Source of the DNA: DAOUEO01 sp963763495
GTDB lineage: Bacteria; Chloroflexota; Dehalococcoidia; DSTF01; JALHUB01
Reading direction: 5' to 3'
NCBI GenBank assembly: GCA_963763495.1
Contig: CAVXOY010000015.1
Location: forward strand, 105,441 to 169,440
DNA length: 64,000 nucleotides
In this document: positions 1 through 7,933 of the stretch, piece after piece
How the letters are laid out: every line of letters begins with the position of its first letter
Position numbering within the stretch: position 1 is the stretch's first letter
Notes under the pieces: generated by a model
Database searches by the model: none
Seen by the model: only the letters and a program-made list of their open reading frames with translations
Told to the model about the DNA's origin: nothing
Made by a program: the position numbers and the translations under genes

Positions 1-249
1 GCGAGTCACTTCAACCACGAGCCTACCCGAAAGCGGAAGCTTCTGCTTCACCGATCGCAGATCGGCGAGCTCAGCGAGGCGATCAACGAAAAGGGCCTTA
101 CCATAGTACCGCTGCGTCTCTACCTGAAGCGCGGCCGAGCGAAGGTAGAGATCGCTTTGGCGCGGGGGCGGCGGGTGCACGACAAGCGTCAGAAGATCGC
201 CGAGCGCGAAGCGGAGCGTCAGATAACGCGGGCGCTTCACCAACGGTAG
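1..249 (+). CDS. smpB: SsrA-binding protein SmpB (3' part)
   Basis: The window opens inside this gene; 82 codons in frame 1 remain and end at TAG 247-249. The visible protein starts ASHFNHEPTRKRKLLLH and continues through the conserved LYLKRGRAKVEIALARG stretch to a basic tail (VHDKRQKIAEREAER). These are the C-terminal beta-barrel and helical tail of SmpB, which binds tmRNA and delivers it to stalled ribosomes for trans-translation. The tmRNA gene lies 34 bp downstream, the usual smpB-ssrA arrangement. The N-terminus is outside the window. Confidence 0.96.
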   Translation, partial: ASHFNHEPTRKRKLLLHRSQIGELSEAINEKGLTIVPLRLYLKRGRAKVEIALARGRRVHDKRQKIAEREAERQITRALHQR

Positions 250-269
250 GCAGGCGCGCTCAAATACGG

Positions 270-275
270 TATAAT
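270..275 (+). promoter_or_regulatory. -10 promoter element of the tmRNA gene
   Basis: A perfect TATAAT lies 8 bp before the predicted tmRNA 5' end at 284, in the 34-bp smpB-ssrA gap. No clear -35 TTGACA was seen upstream, because that region falls in the end of smpB. Spacing and match support a sigma-70-type promoter for ssrA. Confidence 0.7.
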
Positions 276-283
276 ACAGACAC

Positions 284-636
284 GGGGACGAAAGGGTTCG
301 ACAGGGAACGACGGGTCTGGATTGCAAGCCGAGGTGCCATCGCCCTCGCAAAACAGGTGGCAAAAAAACAACAGGCGAACAACAGTTTGCCCTGGCCGCC
401 TAACTAAGGCGGTCACGCTGCCCTCAGCCCTCCCTCGACGGGAAGAGGGATAGCGCCGAAAAGTCGAGGTGCAGTGACTCAGACGTCGATAAGGGTTACT
501 AAAGACTATCGACTGGCCTAGCGGTATCCCGCCGACTGGAGACCGCCGGGCAAGATCAAAGAGACGGCTAAGCTTGTAGGAGATTCAGGACGTTCTTCCT
601 CTGGACGGGGAGTTCAATTCTCCCCCGTCTCCACCA
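284..636 (+). ncRNA. ssrA: tmRNA (transfer-messenger RNA)
   Basis: The 5' end GGGGACG pairs with CGTCTCC just before the ACCA 3' end (633-636), forming the tRNA-like acceptor stem. The T-arm GGTTCAATTC-like sequence is at about 608-620. The tag reading frame, read backwards from the stop TAA at 401-403, encodes KKTTGEQQFALAA, ending in the ALAA degradation signal. The RNA is about 353 nt, normal for one-piece tmRNA. It rescues ribosomes stalled on broken mRNAs together with the adjacent SmpB. The first tag residue (resume codon) cannot be fixed by eye; GGC at 359-361 or AAA at 362-364 are candidates. Confidence 0.97.
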
Positions 637-644
637 GAAATTGC

Positions 645-684
645 GACTCCCTGCCTTGATCCAGGCAGGGAGTCTTCTTTTCGT
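645..684 (+). terminator. Rho-independent terminator of tmRNA
   Basis: GACTCCCTGCC (645-655) and GGCAGGGAGTC (664-674) form an 11-bp perfect stem with an 8-nt loop, followed by a T-rich tract (TTCTTTTCGTTT). It lies 9 nt after the tmRNA CCA end. Confidence 0.92.
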
Positions 685-709
685 TTCTCAGGGTTTCGAT
701 GCAGCTAGG

Positions 710-1138
710 CTACGCTTGGGCTACGTCTTTCTGGACCTCCCGCAGCCGCCGGCTGAGCACGGGTAGCATCTGTACCGCTATGTAGGGGCTGGTGCGCAGT
801 TCGGCTATGAAGTCCCAGCGCGAGAGGACGAGACACTCCGTGTCTTCCTTCGCCACTGCGCTTGCGGAACGTGGATAAGAATCAAGAAGAGCCATCTCAC
901 CGAAGAACTCGCCTGGCCCAAGAGTAGCCGCAATCTTCTGCCCTTTGCTGCCGTAACCGTGTATTATGTCTACTGTCCCCGTCCGGATAAGGTAGAACGC
1001 CACCGCGCTCTCGCCTTCCTTCACGATGACGTCGCCCTTCTTATAGTTCCTGACAATCGTCGCCGACGCCAAACGCTTCAGGTCTCTGCGGCTGAGTTCA
1101 GAGAAAAGGGGAGCTGTGGCCAGGGTGTCTTCTATCAT
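710..1138 (-). CDS. Cyclic nucleotide-binding domain protein (no DNA-binding domain)
   Basis: From the ATG at 1138 the protein is 142 aa (MIEDTLATAPLF...). It holds one cNMP-binding beta-roll: GDVIVKEGESAVAFYLIRTG, then GPGEFFGEMALLDSYPRSAS, which is the phosphate-binding-cassette region. It stops soon after the C helix (LPVLSRRLREVQKD), so it lacks the Crp-type helix-turn-helix. The frame stays open to 1255, but an AGGAGG at about 1152-1157 favours the GTG/ATG at 1141/1138 as start. The fold may bind a cyclic nucleotide or act as a partner domain; the ligand is unknown. A 47-aa ORF lies just upstream on the same strand, and a Crp/Fnr regulator with a related sensor domain is divergent. Confidence 0.8.
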   Translation of the reverse strand: MIEDTLATAPLFSELSRRDLKRLASATIVRNYKKGDVIVKEGESAVAFYLIRTGTVDIIHGYGSKGQKIAATLGPGEFFGEMALLDSYPRSASAVAKEDTECLVLSRWDFIAELRTSPYIAVQMLPVLSRRLREVQKDVAQA

Positions 1139-1267
1139 CACTTGGGCTTTCCTCCTGCTAGTCGATCCCACTAGACTAGGCATTTTCGCAGTCTCCCCTG
1201 CTAATGGCAAGACCCGCCCCCAAATCCGCGGCCGTATAACGTTATGTAAAGGCACCTGCCGGCTCCC

Positions 1268-1411
1268 CTATCCCGTCCGTCGCGCCCGCGTCAACTGCTC
1301 ACAGCGCGCCGCGCCTAGAGCCCGCCTTTGCCGCGCGATCTCCTCGGCCTCGCGCCGGAAATCCGCCAGCCGAACCAAGGTCATCATCTCTTCCAACATA
1401 GTAGCTCCCAT
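1268..1411 (-). CDS. Small 47-aa hypothetical protein
   Basis: An ATG at 1411 is preceded 8 nt upstream by a strong AGGAGGG Shine-Dalgarno (sense strand), and the frame runs 47 codons to TAG at 1268. The protein starts MGATMLEEMMTLVRLADFRR and is rich in E, R and A, consistent with a single amphipathic helix or short coiled coil. It has no signal peptide or membrane segment. It sits upstream of the cyclic-nucleotide-binding gene on the same strand and could be its first cistron. No family was recognised; the evidence is the ribosome-binding site and the helix-like composition. Confidence 0.5.
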   Translation of the reverse strand: MGATMLEEMMTLVRLADFRREAEEIARQRRALGAARCEQLTRARRTG

Positions 1412-1575
1412 TTTGAACCCCTCCTGTTTCTTCTCTCGACTTCAAGCTTAATCTTCCACTCCGCGGGGCTGCTATGAATTCGCTCACTTCACCACAGTGA
1501 AAGGCTTCACACTTAGGCAAAATGGAGTAGGATAGAGGCGAACGTGCTGCTCCGCAGGAAAAGGGGCGCAGAAAG

Positions 1576-2253
1576 ATGACCGTTCCCATTATCGCTCAGG
1601 TCCCGGTCTTCTCTCAGATACCAAGAGGAGACCTGGAGGCTCTTGCCGGTGCCGCTCGCGAACGTCGCTACCGGCGAGGCGACGTCATATTCCACAAGGA
1701 TGACCCCGGCACTCACTTCCACGTCATCGCCGAGGGCAAAGTGCGCATCGTCCTCTTCTCACCAGAAGGAGAAGACATCACCATCGCCATCCTTGGACCG
1801 GGGGAGATACTCGGCGAGTTCTCGATCCTTGACGGCGAGCCCCGTTCGGCGACAGCCATCGCCGCTGAGGATGCGCGCACGCTCATGATAGGCAGAGAGG
1901 ACTTCCTCTCCTGGCTGTCAGCCAGTCCTGCTGCCGCTGTACTCCTCCTGCGAGTACTCAGCCGCCGTCTCCGCCGCTCCGACGAACTCCTCGGCGATGT
2001 GGCCTTCCTCAACGTCCCCGGCCGGCTGGCCAAGAAGCTGCTCGAACTGGCGCAGCTATATCGCCGGGAGACGCCGCCGGGACAGCCCGTGCAGGTGCGC
2101 TTGACCCAGGAAGAGTTGGCGAGTACTATCGGCGTCACCCGCGAAAGCGTGAATAAGTACCTCAGGTACTTTAGCTCCAAAGGATGGGTCACCCTCAAGA
2201 AGGGCCGGATCATAGTCCTCGATCCTCAAGCTCTTGAGCAGCAAAGCTACTAG
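1576..2253 (+). CDS. Crp/Fnr-family transcriptional regulator
   Basis: This 225-aa protein has an N-terminal cNMP-type sensor domain (about 5-125; RRGDVIFHKDDPGTHFHVIA and GPGEILGEFSILDGEPRSAT) and a C-terminal winged helix (about 150-215). The recognition-helix region reads LTQEELASTIGVTRESVNKY, typical of Crp/Fnr regulators. No Fnr-type iron-sulfur cysteines are present, so a nucleotide or other small ligand is more likely. It is divergent from a stand-alone cNMP-fold gene and lies 35 bp before the acyl-CoA dehydrogenase gene. It may control that fatty-acid-type cluster, which is an inference from position only. Confidence 0.9.
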   Translation: MTVPIIAQVPVFSQIPRGDLEALAGAARERRYRRGDVIFHKDDPGTHFHVIAEGKVRIVLFSPEGEDITIAILGPGEILGEFSILDGEPRSATAIAAEDARTLMIGREDFLSWLSASPAAAVLLLRVLSRRLRRSDELLGDVAFLNVPGRLAKKLLELAQLYRRETPPGQPVQVRLTQEELASTIGVTRESVNKYLRYFSSKGWVTLKKGRIIVLDPQALEQQSY

Positions 2254-2288
2254 CCTATCAACTACAGAATCGAAGGGGGCACACAGAC

Positions 2289-3522
2289 ATGGAGAGCCTG
2301 CTTACCGCTGACCAGAAGCAACTGCGCGATGAAGTGCGCCAGTTCGTGCGGGACGAAGTCCCCCGCCAACTCCTCCTCGATATGGACGCGGGGAAGGTGT
2401 CCTATCCTCGTGAGTTCCTGGAGGCGGCGGCCCGGCGGCGCCTGCTGGGGCTGCGCTTCCCCGAGGAATACGGCGGCCGGGGGCTGAAATGGGTGGACGA
2501 GATAATAGCCATCGAGGAGATCGGCGTCCTCAGCACAAGCCTCCCCTGCCTCTACAGCCTGGTGACCATCGTCGGCGAGGCGCTCGTCACCTTCGGCACG
2601 CCGGAGCAGAAAGCGCGCTGGCTGCGCCCGACACTCGAGGGCAAGCTCGGCGTTTCCGAGGCCCTCACCGAGCCCCGCGGCGGCTCCGACTTCTTCGGCG
2701 CCGCGACGAAGGCCCGGCGCGACGGCGACGGTTGGGTGCTCAACGGCCAGAAGCGCTTCATCGTCGGCGCTGAGGGGGCGGACTACTTCTTCGTCTATGC
2801 CCGCAGCCAGGAGAACGCTCCCCCTCACGAATCGATAAGCTCCTTCATCGTCGAGCGTAGCCCGGCAGTCGAAGTGCAGCACGTCTACGGGCTGATGGGC
2901 ATGCGCGGCGGCGGCACCGGCCGCGTCTACTTCCGTGACGCCCGCGTGCCCGCCGAGAACCTGATCGGCCCTGAGCACGGAGGAGGGTCGATATTCAACC
3001 AGATGATGATACCGGAGCGAATGACCAGCGCCGCCGGCGCCCTCGGAGGGGCCCGCGCCTGCCTGGAGATCGCGGCCCGCTACAGCGACCAGCGCAAGGC
3101 ATTCGGGGAGAAGATCCGCCGCTTCGAGGCCGTCAGCTTCAAGGTGGCGGACAGCATTACCATGCTCGACGCTGCCCGCGCCCTCGTCTACGCAGCGGCC
3201 CACGCCATCGACAGCGGCGACGAGCCCGGGACGAGTGCGCCGTCTCGTCTCCGAGGCCAAGAAGTTCGGCACCGACGCCGCCTGGCAGGTGATCAACCAC
3301 GCGATGCAGATAATGGGCGGCATCGGCTACACCAACGTCTACCCGATAGAGCGGATAATGCGCGACTCCCGCCTCCTGACGATCTGGACGGGCACCAACG
3401 AGATCATGAACCTCCTGATCCAGCACGAGTACTACCGCGAGCTGGGCCGGCCCTCCGTCGGCCGCAACGTCGAAGCGGATGCGCCGGACGCCGCCCTGCC
3501 GGAAGAGAAGGTGTACGAGTAG
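2289..3522 (+). CDS. Acyl-CoA dehydrogenase (one frameshift)
   Basis: The frame opens at ATG 2289 (MESLLTADQKQLRDEVRQFV), after GAAGGGG. It carries acyl-CoA dehydrogenase signatures: SEALTEPRGGSDFFGAATKA near 125, RMTSAAGALGGARACLEIAA near 240, and near the C-terminus QIMGGIGYTNVYPIER and LTIWTGTNEI. The family uses FAD to oxidise acyl-CoA to trans-2-enoyl-CoA. The reading frame breaks at about 3225-3231, where one extra base in the CCCGGG run shifts ...DSGDEP out of register. The other frame resumes GRVRRLVSEAKKFG and ends at TAG 3520-3522. Reconstructed length is about 410 aa, close to the family norm. The HMGS-like and thiolase genes downstream suggest an acyl-CoA pathway; the substrate is unknown. 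Confidence 0.88.
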
Positions 3523-3627
3523 CAGCGCACCCCGATGCCGGAACCAGAAATCGCCGTTGTGTCCTTCCGCGCGAAGGGGTAGCATTCTAGGTAGAGCGGT
3601 CGGTGAATTCACAGGAGACGACGACGA

Positions 3628-3844
3628 ATGGCCGCGAGAACACCTTCGGCGGCCAAGAGCCAGCGACGGCGGAGACCGGATCGCGGCCGCGCGTGCCCAC
3701 CACCCCCGGCCCGCTCCCGTAGAAGCCAAACAAGAACAGAGCGGCAGCGAGGATCAGCAGGGATTCCTGTTCGATCCCTATTGGGATGAGGTCTTCGCTG
3801 CCTACTACGAGCCTTACCTAAGAACCTGTTGTCCTATTCGGTAA
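3628..3844 (+). CDS. Possible small protein, frame broken
   Basis: In the gap after the acyl-CoA dehydrogenase, an AGGAG (3613-3617) precedes ATG 3628, giving a basic N-terminus MAARTPSAAKSQRRRRPDRG. A second frame then reads VEAKQEQSGSEDQQGFLFDP followed by YWDEVFAAYYEPY, and stops at 3842-3844. This second part looks protein-like (acidic, aromatic), so a single frameshift near 3700 would join the two into a protein of about 72 aa. No family was recognised. The alternative is chance open frame in GC-rich DNA. The gene overlaps the leader of the next gene. Confidence 0.3.
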
Positions 3845-3900
3845 CATCCCGCCCAGGGTTTTGCGGAAGAGGTCTGTCATTCGCAGGAAAGGAGGGTTCG

Positions 3901-5310
3901 GTGGCAAACATCGCTTCATCTGGTGCCTATATCCCCCTATACCGACTATCCCGACAGCTAATAGGTGACGCCTGGGGCATCCCCGCCGTGCCGGGCGAAC
4001 GGTCGGTGGCCAACGCCGACGAGGATAGCCTGACAATGGCTGTGGCCGCCGGCCTCGACTGCCTGGCCGGCATCGACCAGTCCACAATCGACGGCCTTTT
4101 CTTCGCCACCACCACGGCGCCCTACGTGGAGAAGCAGTCGGCGGGCATCATCGCCGCGGCGCTGGACCTGCGGCGGGACATCAACACCGCCGACTTCACG
4201 GGCTCGCTGCGGGCCGCCACGACCGCCATGCGGGCTGCCGCCGACGCCATCGACAGCGGTAACGCCCGCAGCATTCTCGTGGTGGCCGCCGACTGCCGCC
4301 TGGGAGAGCCGGAATCGATGTGGGAGCAACTCCTGGGCGACGGCGCCGGCGCTGTTCTCCTCTCCAAGGACGGGCCGGTCGCCATCCGAGGGACCGTCTC
4401 CATCGCCGGAGAGCAGGTCGGTCCCTGGCGTCGCAGCGAAGACCGCTACCTGCGGTCGTTTGAGGCGAAGGCTGAGACGCAATACGGCTATGCCGGCGTC
4501 GTCATCGAGGCGGGCAAGACGCTTATGGAGAAGATGGGGATATCCGCGAACGACGTGGCGAAGGCGGTTATCACCTCCCCTGATCCCCGCAGCCACATCG
4601 GCGTCGGCCGCGCGCTCGGTTTGCAGCCCGCGCAGCTCCAAGACACGCTGTTCCTATCGATTGGCAGCCCCGGAGCCGCCCTCGTTCTGCTGATGCTGGC
4701 GGGAGCTCTTGAGCAGGCGAAGGCAGGCGAGAAGCTCCTCGTCCTGAACCACGGCGATGGCGGCGACGCCCTCCTGCTGGAGCTGACAGCCGATATCGCT
4801 CCCGCACCCGGCCGGCGAGGGCTATCGGGCCATCTCTTCCAGAAGCGTGACCTCCCCAACTACACGTCCTATGCCCACTTCCGCCAGCTCATGGAGCGGG
4901 ACGAAGTCCCTGTCGATTCCTCGGCGATCATCTACTGGCGGGACGCCAAGAGCGAGCTCAATTTCCACGGCGCCCGCTGCCTCAACTGTGGAATAGTCCA
5001 GTACCCAGCGCCCCGCGTCTGCGGCGAGTGCGGCACCAAGGACAAGTTCGAAGATGTCAAGCTGGCCCGAAAAGGGAACGTGTATACCTACACACTAGAC
5101 CATCTCGCCTTCGGCCAGTATCTCAACGTCCCGATTCCCCGGCTGGTAATAGACCTGGAGGGCGGCGGTCGCGTCTTCTTAGAGATGACGGACGGCGATC
5201 CCCAGGAGGTCAAAGTCGGCCTGCCGGTGGAGATAACGTTCCGGCGTCTGCACGAAGGCGCGCACTTTCACAACTACTTCTGGAAGTGCCGTCCGTTGCC
5301 ACAGTCCTAA
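3901..5310 (+). CDS. HMG-CoA synthase-like protein fused to DUF35 OB-fold/zinc-ribbon
   Basis: The GTG start at 3901 was chosen because AAGGAGGG lies about 7 nt upstream; the protein is 469 aa. Residues 1-330 resemble the thiolase-fold HMG-CoA synthase/ketoacyl synthase III family (SGAYIPLYRLSRQ, LLGDGAGAVLLSKDG, LVLNHGDGGDALLLE). Residues about 385-465 form a DUF35 module with a zinc ribbon (CLNCG and CGECG) and an OB-fold, as in ChsH2-type proteins that partner thiolases. The segment where a catalytic cysteine is expected reads ADFTGSLRAATTAM, with no cysteine, so condensing activity is uncertain. It lies 35 bp before a thiolase gene; the two may form a complex. Confidence 0.85.
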   Translation: MANIASSGAYIPLYRLSRQLIGDAWGIPAVPGERSVANADEDSLTMAVAAGLDCLAGIDQSTIDGLFFATTTAPYVEKQSAGIIAAALDLRRDINTADFTGSLRAATTAMRAAADAIDSGNARSILVVAADCRLGEPESMWEQLLGDGAGAVLLSKDGPVAIRGTVSIAGEQVGPWRRSEDRYLRSFEAKAETQYGYAGVVIEAGKTLMEKMGISANDVAKAVITSPDPRSHIGVGRALGLQPAQLQDTLFLSIGSPGAALVLLMLAGALEQAKAGEKLLVLNHGDGGDALLLELTADIAPAPGRRGLSGHLFQKRDLPNYTSYAHFRQLMERDEVPVDSSAIIYWRDAKSELNFHGARCLNCGIVQYPAPRVCGECGTKDKFEDVKLARKGNVYTYTLDHLAFGQYLNVPIPRLVIDLEGGGRVFLEMTDGDPQEVKVGLPVEITFRRLHEGAHFHNYFWKCRPLPQS

Positions 5311-5345
5311 CGAGGGTCGGCCCTTTCACAGAGGAGGATAGACCA

Positions 5346-6512
5346 ATGGGAAGCATTAAAGACAAGGCGGCCATCATCGGCGTCGGTTGCACCAAGTTCG
5401 GCGAGCTGTGGGAGAAAGACGTGGAGGACCTCGTTGTCGAGGCTGCCTACGAGGCTCTCGATGACGCCGGCATAACGCCCAACGACATCGATGCTGCTTG
5501 GGTAGGATTACTCTATAACTTCACCGGCCTTAGCGGCGGGGCATTCTCGGAGCCGATGAAACTCTTCGGTAAGCCGGTCACCCGGGTCGAGAACTTCTGC
5601 GCCTCCGGCATGGACGCCTTCCGCAACGCCTGCTACGGCGTCGCTTCGGGAGTGTACGACGTCGTCATCGCCTGTGGTGTGGAGAAGCTCACCGACATAG
5701 GTGGCTCCGGGCTGCCGATGACCGGATTCTCCCACCCCATCATCGGCGGCATCAGCGCCCCCGGCATGTTCGCCCTGGCCGCCACTCGCTCCTTCCACGA
5801 ATACGGCTGGACGAAGGAAGACCTGGGACGGGTAGCGATCAAGAATCATAAGAACGGCCTATCCCATCCCAAGGCCCACTTCCGCAAGGCGGTGACGATG
5901 GAGGAGGTGCTGAGCGCGCCCATAATCGCTTGGCCGTTGGGGCGTTTCGACTGCTGCGCCATGTCCGACGGGGCAGCCGCGATAGTCATAGCCCGCCCCG
6001 AAATCGCCAAGAAGAGCAAGCACAAGGATGACTATGTCGTCGTCAAGGCGAACGCACTGGCGGCAGCTTCGACGCAGCCGATGTTCCGCAACTCATCCGA
6101 CTACCTTAACTTCCCGGCCACCAAGGCAGCCGCCGCCCAAGCCTACGCGGAGGCAGGCATAAAGGACCCGGCAAAGGAGATAAGCTTCGCTGAGGTGCAC
6201 GACTGCTTCACGATCACGGAGATCCTGAACTGTCAGGACCTCGGGTTCTGTGAGCAGGGCCAGGGGGCCAAGTTCGTCGCCGAGGGTCACACCGAGGTGG
6301 ACGGCAACATCCCTGTGAACGCCAGCGGCGGGCTGAAATGCTTCGGCCATCCCATCGGAGCGACGGGCTGCCGGATGATCTACGAGGTGACGAAGCAGCT
6401 CCAGGGGCGCGCCGACGGCGCTCAGGTGAAGGACCCGCGACTCGGTCTGGCGCACAACCTGGGCGGGCCGGGGTCCATCTGCTCGGTGACGATACTGGGA
6501 CGGCCGGACTAG
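5346..6512 (+). CDS. Thiolase-family acetyl-CoA acetyltransferase
   Basis: The frame is open from 5028, but AGAGGAGGATAG upstream of ATG 5346 fixes the start, giving 388 aa (MGSIKDKAAIIGVGCTKFGE). Thiolase signatures are present: RVENFCASGMDAFRNACYG holds the nucleophilic cysteine region, EVHDCFTITE the catalytic histidine region, and NASGGLKCFGHPIGATG the C-terminal motif. It belongs to the short SCP-x/lipid-transfer-like thiolase group usually encoded with DUF35 proteins. It likely cleaves or forms 3-oxoacyl-CoA together with the HMGS-like/DUF35 protein just upstream. The exact substrate cannot be read from sequence. Confidence 0.92.
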   Translation: MGSIKDKAAIIGVGCTKFGELWEKDVEDLVVEAAYEALDDAGITPNDIDAAWVGLLYNFTGLSGGAFSEPMKLFGKPVTRVENFCASGMDAFRNACYGVASGVYDVVIACGVEKLTDIGGSGLPMTGFSHPIIGGISAPGMFALAATRSFHEYGWTKEDLGRVAIKNHKNGLSHPKAHFRKAVTMEEVLSAPIIAWPLGRFDCCAMSDGAAAIVIARPEIAKKSKHKDDYVVVKANALAAASTQPMFRNSSDYLNFPATKAAAAQAYAEAGIKDPAKEISFAEVHDCFTITEILNCQDLGFCEQGQGAKFVAEGHTEVDGNIPVNASGGLKCFGHPIGATGCRMIYEVTKQLQGRADGAQVKDPRLGLAHNLGGPGSICSVTILGRPD

Positions 6513-6575
6513 GTCTCTCCTCGGAGACACTCACGTATCGCCGCCCAGATCTGTTGTTAGGTATCAAGACTCAGG

Positions 6576-6613
6576 GGCGAGAGAGGTTGGACATCTGCTT
6601 CTCTCGCCTCTTT
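6576..6613 (+). terminator. Putative terminator after the thiolase gene
   Basis: GGCGAGAGA (6576-6584) and TCTCTCGCC (6600-6608) form a 9-bp stem with a 15-nt loop, followed by TCTTTG. The T tract is short, so strength is uncertain. It lies between the plus-strand acyl-CoA cluster and the convergent Tad locus. Confidence 0.5.
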
Positions 6614-6648
6614 GATTCCTGATGCCGGGAGACAACGGGGCTTGCGGC

Positions 6649-7020
6649 CTAGGCGGCGAAGGTCTCGATCCGGTCGCCTACCGCCGTCTGCGTCTGCTCG
6701 ATGACGCCGACCGGCAGCTCCAGCGTGTAGCGGGTGCGGAGGGGACACGTCACCATCCGGAATGGCTTGACGTTGATGGCGGTCTTGACGACCTCACCGT
6801 TCTTGTCCACAAAGACAACGTCGATGGACATCCGCATGAAGAACGTGTGGATTGCAGAACCAGGCGCTATGACCAGCCCTTCTCCTGGGGACAGCTTGGA
6901 GCGACCGAGAAGCCCGACCAGCCGTGACCAGACACGGTTTGCCACGCGGGCATTGGCAGCGAGCTGCCCACCCCTGGAGGCATTCTCGATGCGCACGTGG
7001 GAGGCTTTCTTCGGGATCAC
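6649..7020 (-). CDS. DUF192 family protein
   Basis: This 123-aa protein matches the DUF192 family (COG1430): TRVWSRLVGLLGR-like start of the core, GEGLVIAPGSAIHTFFMRMS, VVFVDKNGEVVK and VTCPLRTRYTLELPVGV. DUF192 proteins are small beta-rich, often exported, proteins of unknown function. Its GTG start overlaps the tadC stop (GTGA, 7017-7020), so it is translationally coupled as the last gene of the Tad operon. There is no clear signal peptide here. Coupling to a pilus operon suggests an accessory role, but that is positional inference. Confidence 0.88.
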   Translation of the reverse strand: MIPKKASHVRIENASRGGQLAANARVANRVWSRLVGLLGRSKLSPGEGLVIAPGSAIHTFFMRMSIDVVFVDKNGEVVKTAINVKPFRMVTCPLRTRYTLELPVGVIEQTQTAVGDRIETFAA

Positions 7021-7919
7021 TTGTACGTTTCGAAAAGCTGGATAATGGCCGGCCCGAGGACAACAATAAACAGCGTCGGCAGAATGAACAAGACCAGCGG
7101 GAACATCATCTTTACCGGCGCCTGGTTGGCCAGTTCCTCCGCGCGCTGACGGCGCCTCATGCGCATCTGGTCCGATTGGACCCGCAGTACCTGGCCGATA
7201 GAAGTACCCATCTGCTCGGCCTGGATGATCGCATTGACGAACATGGAGAGATCGGCTACTGCCGTGCGGTCGGCCAGATCACGGAGAGCCTCGGCGTGGC
7301 CTCGCCCCATCCCGATCTCGCGCAGGGTTATGGACATCTCCTCGGCAAAGGGTCCCTCCATCTTCTCGGCCACGCGTGTCAGCGCCGCATCGAGACCTAG
7401 CCCGGCTTCGACACAGGCAGTGATAAGGTCGAAGGCGTCAGGGAGGCCCTTGGTAATCGCCGTCTGTCGCTGACGAATGCGGTTATTCACCCACATGAAG
7501 GGGAGGAAGATGCCAACACCGGTCAGCACCCCTGTGAAACCTATCCCCCTGGGATCTGTCTTGCCCAACATGGCGAAGGTCATGGCAAACCCCAATGCGC
7601 CGAGAACTCCCGCCGCCGCGACACATACGATCAGGAACCCGGACAGAGTAATAGGCTCGCCGGCTTGAACAAGCTTCTTGTTTGTTCTGGCGAGAAGACC
7701 ATGAGGGAGCAACCCCAGGAAGCCACCCGCCAGGGCGTCGACAAGCGGTCCCAATACCCGGTCGCCGAACGTGGGCCTCTTCTCCTCCGGCATGCGCACA
7801 CGTCCCGGTATTCCGAGAAGGGCGACACGGTTCTGTACAGGGTTCGGGCTTGTCCCGCGGAACATCATCGCCAGCATATACACGGTGATGAACACGGAGG
7901 CTGCTGCCACTAGCGCCAT
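7017..7919 (-). CDS. tadC: Tad pilus assembly inner-membrane protein TadC
   Basis: This 300-aa protein has an N-terminal membrane helix (VAAASVFITVYMLAMMF), a central pair (about 90-150) and C-terminal helices (MMFPLVLFILPTLFIVVLG). The T2SSF cytoplasmic domain reads KGLPDAFDLITACVEAGLGL and QAEQMGTSIGQVLRVQSDQM, typical of TadC. TadB and TadC form the inner-membrane platform of the Flp pilus machine, working with the TadA ATPase. It lies 14 bp after tadB and overlaps the DUF192 gene by 4 bp. Confidence 0.92.
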   Translation of the reverse strand: MALVAAASVFITVYMLAMMFRGTSPNPVQNRVALLGIPGRVRMPEEKRPTFGDRVLGPLVDALAGGFLGLLPHGLLARTNKKLVQAGEPITLSGFLIVCVAAAGVLGALGFAMTFAMLGKTDPRGIGFTGVLTGVGIFLPFMWVNNRIRQRQTAITKGLPDAFDLITACVEAGLGLDAALTRVAEKMEGPFAEEMSITLREIGMGRGHAEALRDLADRTAVADLSMFVNAIIQAEQMGTSIGQVLRVQSDQMRMRRRQRAEELANQAPVKMMFPLVLFILPTLFIVVLGPAIIQLFETYK

Positions 7920-7933
7920 CTTCCTATCCTCCG

